Shown here one piece after another: positions 45,985 through 58,512 of a stretch of 64,000 bases of DNA. The position numbers were made by a program, and so were the translations under genes. The notes beneath the pieces are model-generated. The model ran no database searches. It had not been told where the DNA came from and worked only from the letters and a program-made list of their open reading frames with translations. This DNA is from Vibrio bivalvicida (GTDB taxonomy: Bacteria; Pseudomonadota; Gammaproteobacteria; Enterobacterales; Vibrionaceae), in the NCBI RefSeq assembly GCF_001399455.2, contig NZ_LLEI02000032.1, positions 372,001 through 436,000 on the forward strand, in the 5' to 3' direction. Position 1 is the first letter of the stretch. Each line of letters starts with the position of its first letter.

Positions 45985-47646
45985 TTACTTGTAAACAATC
46001 TCACCAGATGGCGCGTATTTATTTACATCGATAGGGCTGTTTGACTCTAGGTACTCTTTTAGTACTTCTGCGTCAACGAAGCCAGTATTAACAAAACCTG
46101 GGTGTCCCATAAGTTTAGGGTAGCCGTCACCGCCTGATGCGTTAAAGCTTGGTACTGTAAAGCGGTAAGTTTCATCTAGGCGAAGCTGCTTGCCACTGAT
46201 GAATACGTTCGATACTTTGCCGTCAGCGACTGTCATAGAGATACCCGCAAACTGAGCGTAAGCACCAGAATCCACAGGCTTAGTTGCAACAACGTTTAGG
46301 TAATCCATCACTTCTTGACCAGACATGTCCGTGTAAGTCAGGATGTTACCAAATGGCTGTACAGTCAGTACGTCTTTGTATGTCACATCACCTGCGTCGA
46401 TAGAATCACGTACACCACCAGAGTTCATTACCGCAAAGTCAGCTTTCGCACGCTCCATGTGAGCTGTCGCGATCAAACGGCCTAGGTTAGTTTGTTGGAA
46501 ACGAACTACGTTACGGTCACCTTCAAGCTTGCCGTTAGTTTCAGCAATTTTAACGTCTAGTTGCGCTTTGCCTTTTTCTTGGTATGGACGTAGGAACTCT
46601 AGTAGTTCTGAATCTTCTGCGATCTGATCTTCGATAAGAACACGCTGCTTCTTACCGTCAATCTTAACCTTCTTCTTCAGGTTAACTGGAATTAGGTCGT
46701 AGCTGACCATTTCTAGTTCGCCGTTACGGAATTCGTAATCAGCACGGCCTACATACTTACCCCATTCGTGCGCCTGAACGATGTAAGTACCGTTTTGTAA
46801 GTCGGGCTTACATTCGTCAGAAGGTTTGAAGTTTTTCTTAACAACGTTTGGCGCTTCCATACATACTGGCTCTTGCGAGTGGCCACCAACGATCATATCT
46901 AGAGAACCTTCACCTAGGTAACGAGCTAGGGCTACATCACCAGGAGCATTTACGCCACGCTTGCCGTCTTCATAGTGACCCATGTGAGTAACTGCGAAGA
47001 TTAGATCTGGCTTTTCAGTTTTCTCAAGTTCAGCAATTAGCTGCTTCGCTTCTTCTTTAGGGTCACGGAAATCAATACCACCGATGAACTCCGGGTTACC
47101 AATTTTTTGAGTGTCTTCAGTTGTTAGACCAATTACGGCTACCTTGATGCCTTGTAGATCAAACATCTCATAAGCCTGGAACATACGCTCGCCAGTCTTC
47201 TTGTCGTAGATGTTTGCAGAAAGCATAGGGAAGTTTGCCCAATCTTTCTGTTTCATTAGTACTTCAAGTGGGTTGTCGAACTCATGGTTACCTAGCGCCA
47301 TTGCATCGTAACCAATTTTGCTCATGCCTTTGAAATCTGGCTCAGCGTCTTGTAGGTCTGACTCTGGAACACCTGTGTTGATATCACCACCAGACAACAG
47401 TAGTGAGCTACCGCCCTCTGCTGCGACTTCAGCACGAAGCTCATCGATCAACGTTTTACGAGCAGCCATGCCGTACTCGCCGTATTTGTTCTGCCAAAAG
47501 CGACCGTGGTGGTCGTTAGTGTGTAGAACCGTCAACTTGTAAGTTTTATCTGCTTCCCACTCATGTTGTGGTGCCGTTGCACAACCAGCTAGAGTTGCCA
47601 GGATAGCCGCGCTAATTGCGCTTTTTACGATCAGGCGTTGCTTCAT
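45985..47646 (-). CDS. nutA: 5'-nucleotidase / UDP-sugar hydrolase lipoprotein (NutA/UshA type)
   Basis: 553 residues from ATG 47646, chosen because AAAAGG lies 7 nt upstream (ATG 47652 and an upstream start are alternatives). Lipobox LAGC near residue 21 makes it a lipoprotein like Vibrio NutA. Metallophosphatase domain with HTNDHHGRF, GGDINTG, GNHEFD and GGHSQEP, then a C-terminal nucleotidase domain with MNSGGVRDS and NASGGDGYP. Breaks down extracellular nucleotides for scavenging. Confidence 0.92.
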   Translation of the reverse strand: MKQRLIVKSAISAAILATLAGCATAPQHEWEADKTYKLTVLHTNDHHGRFWQNKYGEYGMAARKTLIDELRAEVAAEGGSSLLLSGGDINTGVPESDLQDAEPDFKGMSKIGYDAMALGNHEFDNPLEVLMKQKDWANFPMLSANIYDKKTGERMFQAYEMFDLQGIKVAVIGLTTEDTQKIGNPEFIGGIDFRDPKEEAKQLIAELEKTEKPDLIFAVTHMGHYEDGKRGVNAPGDVALARYLGEGSLDMIVGGHSQEPVCMEAPNVVKKNFKPSDECKPDLQNGTYIVQAHEWGKYVGRADYEFRNGELEMVSYDLIPVNLKKKVKIDGKKQRVLIEDQIAEDSELLEFLRPYQEKGKAQLDVKIAETNGKLEGDRNVVRFQQTNLGRLIATAHMERAKADFAVMNSGGVRDSIDAGDVTYKDVLTVQPFGNILTYTDMSGQEVMDYLNVVATKPVDSGAYAQFAGISMTVADGKVSNVFISGKQLRLDETYRFTVPSFNASGGDGYPKLMGHPGFVNTGFVDAEVLKEYLESNSPIDVNKYAPSGEIVYK

Positions 47647-48172
47647 TGTCATACCTTTTGAACTTTTAGGGGTTTCCACTGCTTTTTATACTGCTCTCAT
47701 TCAATAGACAGACTTGGAAAAAACAGGCTGAGAGAGCAGCAAAACTTGAACTAGTTTAAATTAAGGTGACGAAAGTGACACTTGAATTTCATATTTATGA
47801 TGACCAGATCACTCTTAACAACTATTAATCATGTAATAAATGCTGAGATTTACACAGCCATAAATAAAAGATCACAAGCAAACGTTTGTCTGCCATAAAT
47901 AACTGTCTAACAGTAATTGTGACTTAGATTATTTAATCAACACAAAAGGCGAACTTCGCAATTTATAGCAACAAAATTAAGCACTTATTGTTACGTTATA
48001 ACAGAACAATAAGTCAGTTTTAATTAAAGCCTTTGCAATACCATAACACCAAATCAATATGCACCTAGTTTAGCCTTATTCAAATTTCAATACCGCTCCT
48101 GTTTGTCTCCATCAAATTAGATTAAAAAAAAGTCAGCAACGATGCTGACTTTCATTACTACATTATTAATAT
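47647..48172. other. AT-rich intergenic region between nutA and kdsA
   Basis: 526 bp carrying the nutA promoter region and, at its right end, the kdsA terminator (AAAGTCAGCA at 48129-48138, TGCTGACTTT at 48143-48152, T-run on the minus strand). No ORF of note. No operator was identified with confidence. Confidence 0.6.
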
Positions 48173-49039
<867 letters not shown>

Positions 49040-49070
49040 TCAATGTCGTGCCAGCTCTTAAGAGATGGAC

Positions 49071-49892
49071 TTAATGTAAGGTTACCTGAGTGTCACTCAT
49101 GGCGGTCACTTGATTCTTGAGCAGTTCTGCTGCTGGGTCATCAGGACACTGATCGATAAAATATTGATAATCACTCAATGCGATTTGATGACAATCAAGC
49201 TGCTGATAGATAAACCCACGATCGCGGATTTCGTATGGGTCATCAGGAACAAAAGTTAGCGCAAGATCGGTACACTTTAACGCCAAAGTATAGCGTTCCT
49301 CACGCAGCAGGGCACTTTTCAGTAACGCCAACCATCGACCAATGACAGTTGGATTGTCGGTTTCGAGCAAGTGCTTAGATTCAAGTTTAGCCAGAGGGCC
49401 TTTGTGGCCAATCAGCCAAGCTCCTAAGGTATGCTCTGAAACGTATTCGCCATTGAACGGGTTAATATAGAGTGCTTGCTCCCCATGCCACTCCAGTTTT
49501 ACAAGGAACTGAGTAGGAAACGTTACTCCTACCAATGGAAAGCCTAATTTACGCGCAATATAGAGTAAAATAGCTCCTAAGCTAACCGGAATGCCTCTAC
49601 GCGTTTCAAGAACTTTATCGACAAAGCCATTTTCTGAGTGGAAATAGCTCTCTCTATCACCTTGAAACCCCCACTCGTAATAGAAAAGACGCAGGAGGGC
49701 TTCAAAGCGGTGCTTATCGCTCGCTTCATGAACCAGCGCGAGTTCAGCCTCTTGCACCAACCGACTTAGCTCCGCTTCTGCCCAATGAACTTGGGTTTGA
49801 GGGTTGATTGCTTTGTTTAAAGCCAAAGCACCTTCCGCAAGCTCCAAGGCATCAAAATCTTCATCAAATAGCTCAAGCATATTGGTTGTCAT
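49071..49892 (-). CDS. SirB1 family protein (transglutaminase-like and TPR)
   Basis: 273 residues from ATG 49892; the frame is open to TTG 49907 and a further in-frame ATG lies at 49880, so the start is uncertain. N-terminal SirB1 region with VLETRRGIPVSLGAILLYIARKLG, then a TPR-like C-terminus. Conserved between prmC and kdsA in gammaproteobacteria; function unknown. Confidence 0.88.
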   Translation of the reverse strand: MTTNMLELFDEDFDALELAEGALALNKAINPQTQVHWAEAELSRLVQEAELALVHEASDKHRFEALLRLFYYEWGFQGDRESYFHSENGFVDKVLETRRGIPVSLGAILLYIARKLGFPLVGVTFPTQFLVKLEWHGEQALYINPFNGEYVSEHTLGAWLIGHKGPLAKLESKHLLETDNPTVIGRWLALLKSALLREERYTLALKCTDLALTFVPDDPYEIRDRGFIYQQLDCHQIALSDYQYFIDQCPDDPAAELLKNQVTAMSDTQVTLH

Positions 49893-49912
49893 CACCTCAT
49901 CGACCAAAGATG

Positions 49913-50296
49913 TTATCCAAAGAACATTGGCGTCTTAGTTACAGCAACTTTTCCTGCCATAGCTAGCCAACCTAACGCACCAAAGAATGAAAATGTTCTT
50001 AACAACTTGTTTTTGCCTAACTTTAGGGCGAAGAAACCTAGCGCGATATAGGCTAAAACACAGGTAATCTTCTCCGTCAACCAAGGCGCGGTGGGAGTAA
50101 ATGGCATAAAGCCTGTAATAAAGATCAAACCAATTCCTGATAGCAGCAAACAAGTGTCATTGATATGTGGAAAAACTTTAAAGAACTTTTTCTCTAACAG
50201 TTGAGAATTCGCCATCATCATGGCAAAGCGCACCGATAATAACGTGGCACTGATTGCGATAGTGAGCAGATGGAAATGTTTTAAACCTTCGTACAT
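49913..50296 (-). CDS. SirB2 family membrane protein
   Basis: 127 residues with four membrane helices. Matches the short SirB2 inner-membrane family found beside SirB1. Function unknown. Confidence 0.88.
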   Translation of the reverse strand: MYEGLKHFHLLTIAISATLLSVRFAMMMANSQLLEKKFFKVFPHINDTCLLLSGIGLIFITGFMPFTPTAPWLTEKITCVLAYIALGFFALKLGKNKLLRTFSFFGALGWLAMAGKVAVTKTPMFFG

Positions 50297-50313
50297 TGAT
50301 TGTCTCTCTTACT

Positions 50314-51168
50314 TCAGTGGTGATATTGGCCGATGGTTACTCGATCATTGTCACCATAGTCCTTGTAGGTCGCCACTTGGTCGTAGCCAAGTGATAATAA
50401 TAACTCTCTTACTGCCTCGCCTTGCTCAAAGCCATGCTCAAACATCAACCATCCATCATTGATAAGATAGGAGCGAGCCTGCGTTGCGATATATCTGATA
50501 TCGGCTAGCCCCTTCTCGTCGGCAACTAATGCACTCAGTGGTTCGAAGCGCACATCTCCTTGAGTCAGGTGTGGATCTTCTTTCTCAATATAGGGAGGGT
50601 TGGAAACTATAAGAGCAAACTCTGTGCCATTCGAAATAGGCTCAAACCAACTTCCTGCCAAAAACTGTGTGTTGGTCAGATTCAATGAGCTCGCATTCGA
50701 TTGCGCCAACTGCTGGGCGTCGGTTTTAAGATCAACCCCCCAAACTTGTCTATTGGGAAGTTCAGACGCTAAAGCCAAAGCTATTGCGCCAGTTCCTGTC
50801 CCTAAATCAAGAATATCACCTTGATTTAGAAGTGCTTTATCAAGGGCAATCTCGACTAAGCGTTCAGTATCAGGCCTTGGGATAAGCGTCGTCGGCGAGA
50901 CTTTCAACGGCAACGACCAAAATTCACGTTCACCCGTGATATAGGCTATCGGCTCTCCGCTTAGTCTACGCTGCAATAAGCTTTGAAAGGCACTTAACTG
51001 CCCAGTTTCAAGAACTTTGTCAGGCCAAGTCAATAGAAAGGAGCGTGGTTTATCTAAGGCGTGGCAAAGAAGCACCGCGGCATCAAGAAAGGGCGAATCA
51101 CTGCCACTCTCTTGAAGTTGCTGTACGGCCTTTTTTAGTGTGCTTTCAACACTGTAGTCAGCCGACAT
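50314..51168 (-). CDS. prmC: Release-factor glutamine methyltransferase
   Basis: 284 residues. SAM-dependent N5-glutamine methyltransferase for RF1 and RF2. Motif I DLGTGTGAIALALA and the catalytic NPPYI in VSNPPYIEKEDPH are present. Just downstream of its substrate gene prfA (4-bp gap). Confidence 0.96.
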   Translation of the reverse strand: MSADYSVESTLKKAVQQLQESGSDSPFLDAAVLLCHALDKPRSFLLTWPDKVLETGQLSAFQSLLQRRLSGEPIAYITGEREFWSLPLKVSPTTLIPRPDTERLVEIALDKALLNQGDILDLGTGTGAIALALASELPNRQVWGVDLKTDAQQLAQSNASSLNLTNTQFLAGSWFEPISNGTEFALIVSNPPYIEKEDPHLTQGDVRFEPLSALVADEKGLADIRYIATQARSYLINDGWLMFEHGFEQGEAVRELLLSLGYDQVATYKDYGDNDRVTIGQYHH

Positions 51169-51172
51169 TGGT

Positions 51173-52261
51173 TTAGTTGTTCTCTGCTAGAGCAGCTAGC
51201 TGATCCGCTTGGTGCTCCTGAATAACAGGATCAATCAAGCTTGCTACCTCTCCTTCCATCACTTCGTTGAGGCGATAGATTGTCAGGTTAATACGGTGAT
51301 CTGAAACACGGCCTTGAGGGTAGTTGTAAGTACGGATACGATCACTACGGTCACCAGAACCTAAAAGGTTGCGACGTGTGTCTGACTCTTCAGCCGCACG
51401 CTTTGCTTCTTCTGCTTGAATAATACGCGCAGCCAAAACTGCCATCGCTTTCGCTTTGTTTTTATGTTGTGAACGCTCATCCTGACACTCAACAACCGTA
51501 CCCGTTGGTAAGTGGGTAATACGAATAGCAGAGTCAGTGGTGTTAACGTGCTGACCACCCGCGCCTGACGCGCGGAAAGTATCAATCTTAAGGTCTGCAG
51601 CTTTGATTTCTGGAATCTCCGCTTCTGGAATTTCTGCCATAACTGCTACCGTACAAGCTGAAGTATGGACGCGACCTTGAGATTCTGTCGCTGGTACACG
51701 TTGTACGCGGTGACCGCCTGACTCAAATTTCAATACGCCGTACGCACCGTCACCAGAAACTTTAGCAATCATCTCTTTATAACCACCGTGTTCCGATTCG
51801 TTCGAAGACATCACTTCAACGCGCCAACCTTTCTTTTCAGCAAACTTGCTGTACATACGGAATAGGTCACCAGCAAAAATACCCGCTTCATCACCACCCG
51901 CACCCGCGCGGATTTCTAGGAAACAGTTACGATCATCATTAGGATCTTTCGGCAGTAGCAAGATTTGTAGCTCATCGCTGAGACGCTCAATGGTCTCTTT
52001 CGCTTCACTGATTTCTTCCTGAGCCATTTCGCGCATTTCTTCATCGTCTTCTTTTGCCATCTCTTCAGCAGCAACCAAATCTTCTTGCGCTTGCTGGTAA
52101 GCTTGGAAACACTTAGTGACTTCCTCTAGCTGAGAATACTCTTTTGATAACGCGCGGAATTTATCTTGGTTACCGATCACATCAGGATCGCCAAGTAGAT
52201 GTTGAACTTCTTCGTAACGCTCAACCAGGGTTTCTAGCTTAGTTAAAATAGAGGCTTTCAT
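51173..52261 (-). CDS. prfA: Peptide chain release factor 1
   Basis: 362 residues. GGQ at 235-237 (GAGGQHVN), whose Gln is the PrmC target, and the stop-codon tripeptide PAT at 190-192 ([10 protein letters not shown]), diagnostic for RF1. Follows hemA. Confidence 0.97.
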   Translation of the reverse strand: MKASILTKLETLVERYEEVQHLLGDPDVIGNQDKFRALSKEYSQLEEVTKCFQAYQQAQEDLVAAEEMAKEDDEEMREMAQEEISEAKETIERLSDELQILLLPKDPNDDRNCFLEIRAGAGGDEAGIFAGDLFRMYSKFAEKKGWRVEVMSSNESEHGGYKEMIAKVSGDGAYGVLKFESGGHRVQRVPATESQGRVHTSACTVAVMAEIPEAEIPEIKAADLKIDTFRASGAGGQHVNTTDSAIRITHLPTGTVVECQDERSQHKNKAKAMAVLAARIIQAEEAKRAAEESDTRRNLLGSGDRSDRIRTYNYPQGRVSDHRINLTIYRLNEVMEGEVASLIDPVIQEHQADQLAALAENN

Positions 52262-52306
52262 AGTTTTCTTTAACTCAGGGGTCTAATGAAGTCTGTCACT
52301 CTAAAA

Positions 52307-53563
52307 CTAAGAGTTGTCCAGACCTAAACTTTGTCTAATAGTAGCAAGCCGTGCTGGCTCACCTTTCTCTGCAGCGCTTTGTAGTGCACGAGTCGGCGCA
52401 TGAATTAATTTGTTGGTTAACTTATTACTAAGCTCGAGCAGAACCTTTTCTGCATCGGCTCCTGCTGCAAGAGACTGTAAACTTTTGCTAAGTAGCTCTT
52501 CGCGAATTTCATTGGCAGATTGACGGTACTCACGAATACTGTCAACGGCTTGTAATGAACGCATCCACGACATAAATGCCGCACTCTCTTCACTAACAAT
52601 CGCTTCTGCTTGAATCGCTTCGATTTTTCTCTGCTCCATGTTGCTATCAACAATAGATTGCAGATCATCGACCGAATAAAGGTAGGCATCATTAAGCTCA
52701 CCGACTTGCGATTCAATATCACGTGGAACGGCGATATCAACCAACAGCATGGGTTGGAAACGACGTGCTTTCAACGCTGTCTCAACCATACCTTTACCAA
52801 TAATAGGTAATGGGCTGGCGGTGGAACTAATCACAATATCGGCTCGAGGCAAATGGTCAGGAATTTCGGGCAAACCAATAATCTCAGCGCCAAACTGTTC
52901 CGCCAAAGGAAGCGCACGCTCTTTAGTCCGGTTGGCAACAATCATTTTGCTACAACCATTTGCCGCGAGGTGTTTTGCTACCAACTCTATAGTTTCACCT
53001 GCGCCAACCAACAACACGGTTGATTTCTCAAGTGATTCGAAAATATGCTTCGCTAACGTACAGGCTGCATAGGCCACCGATACCGCATTACCGCCAATAT
53101 CAGTCTCGGTACGAACTCGCTTAGCAACAGAGAAGGCTTTTTGAAACAGTTTCTCCATTGCCGAGTCTACGATCTTACTACCACGCGAATCAGAAAAGGC
53201 TTGTTTTACCTGGCCTAAGATTTGTGGCTCACCTAAGACCAAAGAATCTAAACCACAGGAAACTCGCATCAAGTGGCGAATTGCTGCCTGCTCCTCATGG
53301 ATATAAAGGCTAGGTTTAAGATCTTCTGGGCTCACTTGGTGAAACTGAGACAACCAATCAATAATTTTGCTCTTACCACCACTTTTTACATCGCAATAGA
53401 TTTCGGTGCGATTACAGGTAGAAACAATCACACTACCATTTACGATGGTGTTTTGGCCGAGCTGGTCTAAGGCTTCAGGTAACTTTTCCGGACCAAACGC
53501 GACTTTTTCACGAAGTTCGACGGAGGCCGTATTATGATTGATACCTATAGCAAGCAAAGACAT
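52307..53563 (-). CDS. hemA: Glutamyl-tRNA reductase
   Basis: 418 residues from ATG 53563 ([20 protein letters not shown], the conserved terminus). Catalytic Cys50 in [10 protein letters not shown]; Rossmann NADPH region [16 protein letters not shown]. First committed step of C5 tetrapyrrole synthesis. Divergent from lolB over a 160-bp region that should hold both promoters. Confidence 0.96.
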   Translation of the reverse strand: MSLLAIGINHNTASVELREKVAFGPEKLPEALDQLGQNTIVNGSVIVSTCNRTEIYCDVKSGGKSKIIDWLSQFHQVSPEDLKPSLYIHEEQAAIRHLMRVSCGLDSLVLGEPQILGQVKQAFSDSRGSKIVDSAMEKLFQKAFSVAKRVRTETDIGGNAVSVAYAACTLAKHIFESLEKSTVLLVGAGETIELVAKHLAANGCSKMIVANRTKERALPLAEQFGAEIIGLPEIPDHLPRADIVISSTASPLPIIGKGMVETALKARRFQPMLLVDIAVPRDIESQVGELNDAYLYSVDDLQSIVDSNMEQRKIEAIQAEAIVSEESAAFMSWMRSLQAVDSIREYRQSANEIREELLSKSLQSLAAGADAEKVLLELSNKLTNKLIHAPTRALQSAAEKGEPARLATIRQSLGLDNS

Positions 53564-53723
53564 GTATCGTGGGTTCTCTGAATCGGACAATGGACAAATA
53601 AGGTCGGAATTTTACTTGATGCCCCCGTTTATTGAAAGGGGAATAGGATATGTTTTCTTGAGTTCGTGATTTCAATGATATAGTGAAGGGATACTTTGGC
53701 TCAAACTGGGTAATTAATCAGCA

Positions 53724-54335
53724 ATGGTGAAACAATTTCGATCTATTTTTCTCTTGCTCGTCGGTGCACTTTCTTTACACGGCTGTGCCACCATTGACAG
53801 CACAACCAACGTCGAGTGGCAGACCCATCAACAACGTTTAGCTACCATTCAAGATTACAAATCCAACGGTAAACTCGGCTATATCGCACCAGATCAAAGA
53901 CAATCACTTAATTTCCAGTGGCACCACTCTTCAACATTGACTCAATTGCGAATGACTACTTTTCTCGGTCAAACTGCGCTTAACTTAAAAGCAACGCCCG
54001 ATGGTGCAAGCGTGGAAACCTACGACGAGCAAACTTTCCAAGCTTCTACCCCTGAAACATTGATAAAACAGCTAACTGGCCTAAACATACCAGTAGAGCA
54101 GCTCAATGATTGGATGCTCGGTAGACCAACCCAAGCCGATTACTATGATTTGAACGAGACCAACACGCTAGCGTCTTTAACCAAACGAGTTGGCGATCAA
54201 GTTTGGCAGCTCAACTACACCAGCTACCAAGACGTGCTAATTGATGGTACTACCTTGCCGCTGCCCAAAAAAATGAAACTGACTCAGAGCGATATCTCAA
54301 TTAACATTATTATTTCGAAGTGGAACATAAACTAA
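53724..54335 (+). CDS. lolB: LolB, outer-membrane lipoprotein receptor
   Basis: 203 residues. Lipobox LHGC with Cys21. The mature part has the LolB beta-barrel pattern with [18 protein letters not shown] and an exposed hydrophobic loop. Inserts lipoproteins into the outer membrane. Stop overlaps the ispE start (TAATG). Confidence 0.92.
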   Translation: MVKQFRSIFLLLVGALSLHGCATIDSTTNVEWQTHQQRLATIQDYKSNGKLGYIAPDQRQSLNFQWHHSSTLTQLRMTTFLGQTALNLKATPDGASVETYDEQTFQASTPETLIKQLTGLNIPVEQLNDWMLGRPTQADYYDLNETNTLASLTKRVGDQVWQLNYTSYQDVLIDGTTLPLPKKMKLTQSDISINIIISKWNIN

Positions 54336-55198
54336 TGATCACCGAGACCACTCACTGGCCTTCTCCAGCAAAGCTCAATTTATTTCTCTACATTACCGGG
54401 CGCCGTGACAATGGCTATCACGAACTGCAAACTTTGTTTCAGTTTCTCGACCATGGAGATGACCTCACAATTACAGCTAATGGCTCAGGTGACATTACAC
54501 TCTCTCCACAGATTCCCGGTGTAGCGCTGCGAGATAATTTAATCTGGAAAGCAGCCACCGAATTGCAAAAAAAATCGGGATGCACGTTCGGCGCTCATAT
54601 CGATCTTAACAAAGTACTCCCTATGGGTGGCGGAATTGGTGGTGGCTCATCCAATGCGGCAACGACGCTTGTTGCCCTCAATCATTTGTGGCAGACCAAC
54701 CTATCTGAAGATGAATTAGCAAAGATCGGATTAAAATTAGGGGCAGATGTACCTGTGTTCACTCGAGGTTTTGCTGCCTTTGCTGAGGGAGTCGGTGAAG
54801 AGCTAACTCAAGCTGAGCCAGAAGAAAAATGGTATCTGATAGTAAGACCTAATGTCTCAATTGCCACTGTCGATATTTTCACCCACCCCAATTTGACTAG
54901 AAATACGCCAAAGCGAACTCTGGCAACCCTTCTTGACAGTGATTACGGAAACGATTGCGAAAAAATTGTTCGAATGCTGTACCAAGAGGTTGATAAGCAA
55001 CTTTCATGGCTGCTACAATACGCGCCGTCGCGGTTGACCGGGACTGGATCATGCGTTTTTGCCGAATTTTCGAGCAAAAACCAAGCTGAAACTACCCTCG
55101 GGAAACTGCCAGACACTGTCTCCGCATTTGTCGCTAAAGGAAAGAATATTTCGCCTTTATACGAGACATTGGCTAAATATCGCTTAGCCCACACATAA
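54335..55198 (+). CDS. ispE: 4-diphosphocytidyl-2-C-methyl-D-erythritol kinase
   Basis: 287 residues from ATG 54335 ([24 protein letters not shown]). GHMP kinase of the MEP isoprenoid pathway: ATP loop [19 protein letters not shown] and conserved SPAKLNL. Same lolB-ispE-prs order as E. coli. Confidence 0.95.
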   Translation: MITETTHWPSPAKLNLFLYITGRRDNGYHELQTLFQFLDHGDDLTITANGSGDITLSPQIPGVALRDNLIWKAATELQKKSGCTFGAHIDLNKVLPMGGGIGGGSSNAATTLVALNHLWQTNLSEDELAKIGLKLGADVPVFTRGFAAFAEGVGEELTQAEPEEKWYLIVRPNVSIATVDIFTHPNLTRNTPKRTLATLLDSDYGNDCEKIVRMLYQEVDKQLSWLLQYAPSRLTGTGSCVFAEFSSKNQAETTLGKLPDTVSAFVAKGKNISPLYETLAKYRLAHT

Positions 55199-55236
55199 TC
55201 TATTTAAAAACTGGACGCAACCCTGAGGTTTCCACC

Positions 55237-56181
55237 GTGCCTGATATGAAGCTATTTGCTGGTAACGCTACACCTGAACTAGCCCAACGTATTGCTGATC
55301 GTCTATACATCTCTCTTGGTGATGCTACTGTTTCTCGTTTTTCTGATGGCGAAGTCGCTGTTCAAATCAACGAAAACGTACGTGGCAGTGATGTTTTCAT
55401 CATCCAATCTACTTGTGCACCAACTAACGACAACCTAATGGAACTTGTAGTGATGATTGACGCAATGCGCCGCGCTTCAGCGGGCCGTATTACAGCAGTT
55501 ATCCCTTACTTTGGTTACGCTCGTCAAGACCGTCGCGTACGTTCTGCTCGTGTGCCAATCACTGCGAAAGTTGTTGCAGATTTCCTTTCTAACGTTGGCG
55601 TTGACCGTGTTCTTACGATCGACCTTCACGCTGAACAAATCCAAGGCTTCTTCGATGTTCCTGTAGACAACATCTTCGGGACTCCAGTACTTCTTGAAGA
55701 TATGCAAGCTCGTGGCCTAGAGAACCCAGTAGTGGTATCTCCAGACCTCGGCGGTGTTGTTCGTGCTCGTGCAACAGCGAAAGCTCTAGGTGACATCGAC
55801 ATCGCTATCGTAGACAAGCGTCGTCCACGTGCAAACGTTTCTGAAGTTATGAACCTAATCGGTGATGTTGAAGGTCGCGACTGCGTGATCGTTGATGACA
55901 TGATTGATACGGGTGGTACGCTATGTAAAGCAGCAGAAGCACTAAAAGAGCGCGGTGCTAAGCGTGTGTTCGCTTACGCTACTCACGCAGTATTCTCAGG
56001 AAACGCTGCTCAGAATATCGGTAACTCTGTGCTAGACCAAGTTATCGTGACTGACTCAATTACGCTACCCAAAGAGATGGCAGCTACAGGCAAAGTTACT
56101 TGTCTAAGCCTATCTCGCATGCTGGCTGAAGCCATCCGCCGCATCAGCAACGAAGAGTCAATCTCTGCCATGTTCAACTAA
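55237..56181 (+). CDS. prs: Ribose-phosphate pyrophosphokinase
   Basis: 314 residues with a GTG start (GTG-Pro-Asp-Met-Lys, the conserved [11 protein letters not shown] terminus). Makes PRPP. Ribose-5-phosphate loop [19 protein letters not shown], and ATP-binding [10 protein letters not shown] are intact. A strong terminator follows. Confidence 0.97.
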   Translation: MPDMKLFAGNATPELAQRIADRLYISLGDATVSRFSDGEVAVQINENVRGSDVFIIQSTCAPTNDNLMELVVMIDAMRRASAGRITAVIPYFGYARQDRRVRSARVPITAKVVADFLSNVGVDRVLTIDLHAEQIQGFFDVPVDNIFGTPVLLEDMQARGLENPVVVSPDLGGVVRARATAKALGDIDIAIVDKRRPRANVSEVMNLIGDVEGRDCVIVDDMIDTGGTLCKAAEALKERGAKRVFAYATHAVFSGNAAQNIGNSVLDQVIVTDSITLPKEMAATGKVTCLSLSRMLAEAIRRISNEESISAMFN

Positions 56182-56206
56182 TCGCAACTGCGATTAACTT
56201 GATTTG

Positions 56207-56234
56207 AAAACACCCCTTCTGGGGTGTTTTTTTA
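56207..56234 (+). terminator. Terminator after prs
   Basis: AAAACACCCC (56207-56216), TTCT loop, GGGGTGTTTT (56221-56230) and further T. Confidence 0.93.
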
Positions 56235-56319
56235 TTTGCCCTTATTGCTCATCTCGCCCGCGACGAGATTTGTATGCTATCATACGGCGCTTTTTGAGAT
56301 TCCAAGAGAGATCCTAACC

Positions 56320-56910
56320 TTGAGTCAACAAATTAAACTTCTTGTCGGCCTTGCAAATCCAGGGCCTGAATACGCAAGAACTCGCCACAATGCGGGCGCC
56401 TGGGTAGTAGAAGAGCTTGCACGTATTCACAATGTAACATTGAAGAATGAAGCTAAATTCTTCGGATTTACCGGGCGTATAATGGTCAATGGACAGGATC
56501 TCCGTTTGCTTATTCCGACCACCTTTATGAATCTCTCAGGTAAATCGGTTGCTGCGTTAGCAAAGTTTTACCAAATAAAACCAGAAGAGATCATGGTTGC
56601 ACACGATGAGCTAGATTTACCACCGGGTGTCGCTAAATTTAAGAAAGGCGGTGGCCATGGCGGCCACAATGGCCTTCGCGATACCATTAGTAAACTTGGC
56701 AATTGCAAAGATTTCTATCGCCTAAGGATCGGGATCGGTCACCCTGGGCACAAAGACAAAGTTGCCGGATTTGTTTTAGGCAAGGCTCCGGCAAAAGAAC
56801 AAGAGCTTCTTGATGCAGCAGCAGATGAATCTGTTCGCTGTTTGGATATCCTAATTAAGGATGGCCTATCAAAGGCGCAAAATCGTTTACACACGTTCAA
56901 AGCTGAATAA
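56320..56910 (+). CDS. pth: Peptidyl-tRNA hydrolase
   Basis: 196 residues from TTG 56320; this start gives the conserved [26 protein letters not shown] terminus, while the longer frame adds 32 unrelated residues that cover the prs terminator. Active-site His in ARTRHNAG (about residue 24) and Asp in AHDELDL. Releases tRNA from peptidyl-tRNA. ychF follows by 10 bp. Confidence 0.95.
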   Translation: MSQQIKLLVGLANPGPEYARTRHNAGAWVVEELARIHNVTLKNEAKFFGFTGRIMVNGQDLRLLIPTTFMNLSGKSVAALAKFYQIKPEEIMVAHDELDLPPGVAKFKKGGGHGGHNGLRDTISKLGNCKDFYRLRIGIGHPGHKDKVAGFVLGKAPAKEQELLDAAADESVRCLDILIKDGLSKAQNRLHTFKAE

Positions 56911-56920
56911 GGTTACTATC

Positions 56921-58012
56921 ATGGGTTTTAAATGTGGCATCGTTGGTCTACCAAACGTAGGTAAATCAACTCTGTTTAATGCACTCACTAAAGCAGGTAT
57001 CGAAGCGGCTAACTTCCCGTTTTGTACTATCGAGCCAAATACAGGCGTAGTACCTGTACCCGATCTTCGTCTAGACGCACTAGCAAAGATCGTTAACCCA
57101 CAGAAAGTGCTGCCAACAACGATGGAGTTCGTTGATATCGCGGGTCTAGTAGCTGGTGCATCTCGTGGTGAAGGTCTAGGTAACAAGTTCCTAGCCAACA
57201 TCCGTGAAACTGATGCGATTGGTCACGTTGTACGTTGTTTTGAGAACGAAAACATTGTCCACGTTGCAGGTAAAGTATCACCAATCGAAGATATCGAAGT
57301 GATCAACCTCGAGCTAGCGATGGCTGACCTTGACTCTTGTGAGCGTGCAATTCAACGCAACGCAAAAAAAGCAAAAGGTGGCGATAAAGACGCTAAGTTC
57401 GAACTTGCTGTACTTGAAAAGCTACTTCCAGTACTGACTGAAGGCGGCATGGCGCGCACTGTAGAACTAGCAAAAGAAGAGCTAGCGGCAATCGGCTATC
57501 TAAACTTCCTAACGCTAAAACCAACCATGTACATTGCCAACGTTAACGAAGACGGCTTTGAAGACAACCCATACCTAGACGCAGTACGCGAGTACGCTGA
57601 AAAAGAGAATAATGTGGTTGTTCCAGTATGTGCAGCTATCGAGTCTGAGCTTTCAGAACTAGATGATGAAGATCGGGAAGAGTTCCTTGCTGATATGGGT
57701 ATCGAAGAACCTGGTCTTAACCGTGTTATCCGTTCTGGCTACGAACTTCTAACTCTACACACTTACTTTACCGCCGGTGTGAAAGAAGTTCGCGCATGGA
57801 CTATTCCTGTTGGTGCAACAGCACCACAGGCTGCTGGTAAGATCCACACTGATTTTGAAAAAGGCTTCATTCGTGCTGAAGTTGTTGGCTACGATGACTT
57901 TATCCAGTTTAACGGTGAAAGCGGTGCGAAAGATGCGGGTAAATGGCGCTTAGAAGGTAAAGATTACATCGTAAAAGATGGCGATGTAGTTCACTTCCGT
58001 TTCAACGTTTAA
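56921..58012 (+). CDS. ychF: YchF/OLA1-type P-loop ATPase
   Basis: 363 residues from ATG 56921 ([20 protein letters not shown]). Obg-family NTPase with Walker [21 protein letters not shown] and the NxxE motif ANVNEDG typical for YchF, which prefers ATP, then a TGS-like C-terminus. Ribosome-linked stress role. pth-ychF order is conserved. Confidence 0.96.
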   Translation: MGFKCGIVGLPNVGKSTLFNALTKAGIEAANFPFCTIEPNTGVVPVPDLRLDALAKIVNPQKVLPTTMEFVDIAGLVAGASRGEGLGNKFLANIRETDAIGHVVRCFENENIVHVAGKVSPIEDIEVINLELAMADLDSCERAIQRNAKKAKGGDKDAKFELAVLEKLLPVLTEGGMARTVELAKEELAAIGYLNFLTLKPTMYIANVNEDGFEDNPYLDAVREYAEKENNVVVPVCAAIESELSELDDEDREEFLADMGIEEPGLNRVIRSGYELLTLHTYFTAGVKEVRAWTIPVGATAPQAAGKIHTDFEKGFIRAEVVGYDDFIQFNGESGAKDAGKWRLEGKDYIVKDGDVVHFRFNV

Positions 58013-58035
58013 TTTGTATCCAAGTCATTGACTTT

Positions 58036-58066
58036 AAAAGCCAGCTCTCTCGCTGGCTTTTTTATT
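58036..58066 (+). terminator. Terminator after ychF
   Basis: AAAAGCCAGC (58036-58045) and GCTGGCTTTT (58052-58061), then more T. Confidence 0.9.
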
Positions 58067-58198
58067 GTTCTTTTACAAAGAAACCAGTTAACTCTTTAAA
58101 CTGATGCCAATTTGTTATCAGTTTTCGATCATTAACACGCCTCTTTGTTTAAAAAGAAACCGAACGGTTGATTTATGAGGATTTATTCAAAAAAACTA

Positions 58199-58227
58199 TT
58201 GACGGCTTTGCCTCAACTTCGCATAAT
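58199..58227 (+). promoter_or_regulatory. Promoter of tRNA block 1
   Basis: TTGACG (58199-58204), 17-bp spacer, CATAAT (58222-58227), then a GCGCGCC discriminator, with an AT-rich UP-element-like stretch upstream. About 50 bp before tRNA-Met. Fits a strong, stringently controlled stable-RNA promoter. Confidence 0.72.
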
Positions 58228-58280
58228 GCGCGCCGTTCCCAACGATAAGGCAACGAATCGAAGAGAACAAAATATGGTAT

Positions 58281-58357
58281 GGCTACGTAGCTCAGCTGGT
58301 TAGAGCACATCACTCATAATGATGGGGTCACAGGTTCGAATCCCGTCGTAGCCACCA
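58281..58357 (+). tRNA. tRNA-Met (anticodon CAT, elongator-type)
   Basis: 77 nt with CCA. GGCTACG pairs with CGTAGCC; anticodon loop CTCATAA. First gene of tRNA block 1 (Met-Leu-Gln). Confidence 0.97.
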
Positions 58358-58397
58358 TTCCTAAACACTTTTCTTCTGAAAGTAGTTAGGAATTGAT

Positions 58398-58482
58398 GCG
58401 GAAGTGGCGGAATTGGTAGACGCACCAGATTTAGGTTCTGGCGCCGCAAGGTGTGAGAGTTCAAGTCTCTCCTTCCGCACCA
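58398..58482 (+). tRNA. tRNA-Leu (anticodon TAG)
   Basis: 85 nt with CCA and a class II variable arm. GCGGAAG pairs with CTTCCGC; anticodon loop TTTAGGT. Identical copies at 58934 and 59230. Confidence 0.97.
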
Positions 58483-58512
58483 TTATTGAAGTCTCTTTAG
58501 TTAGAGCACTGC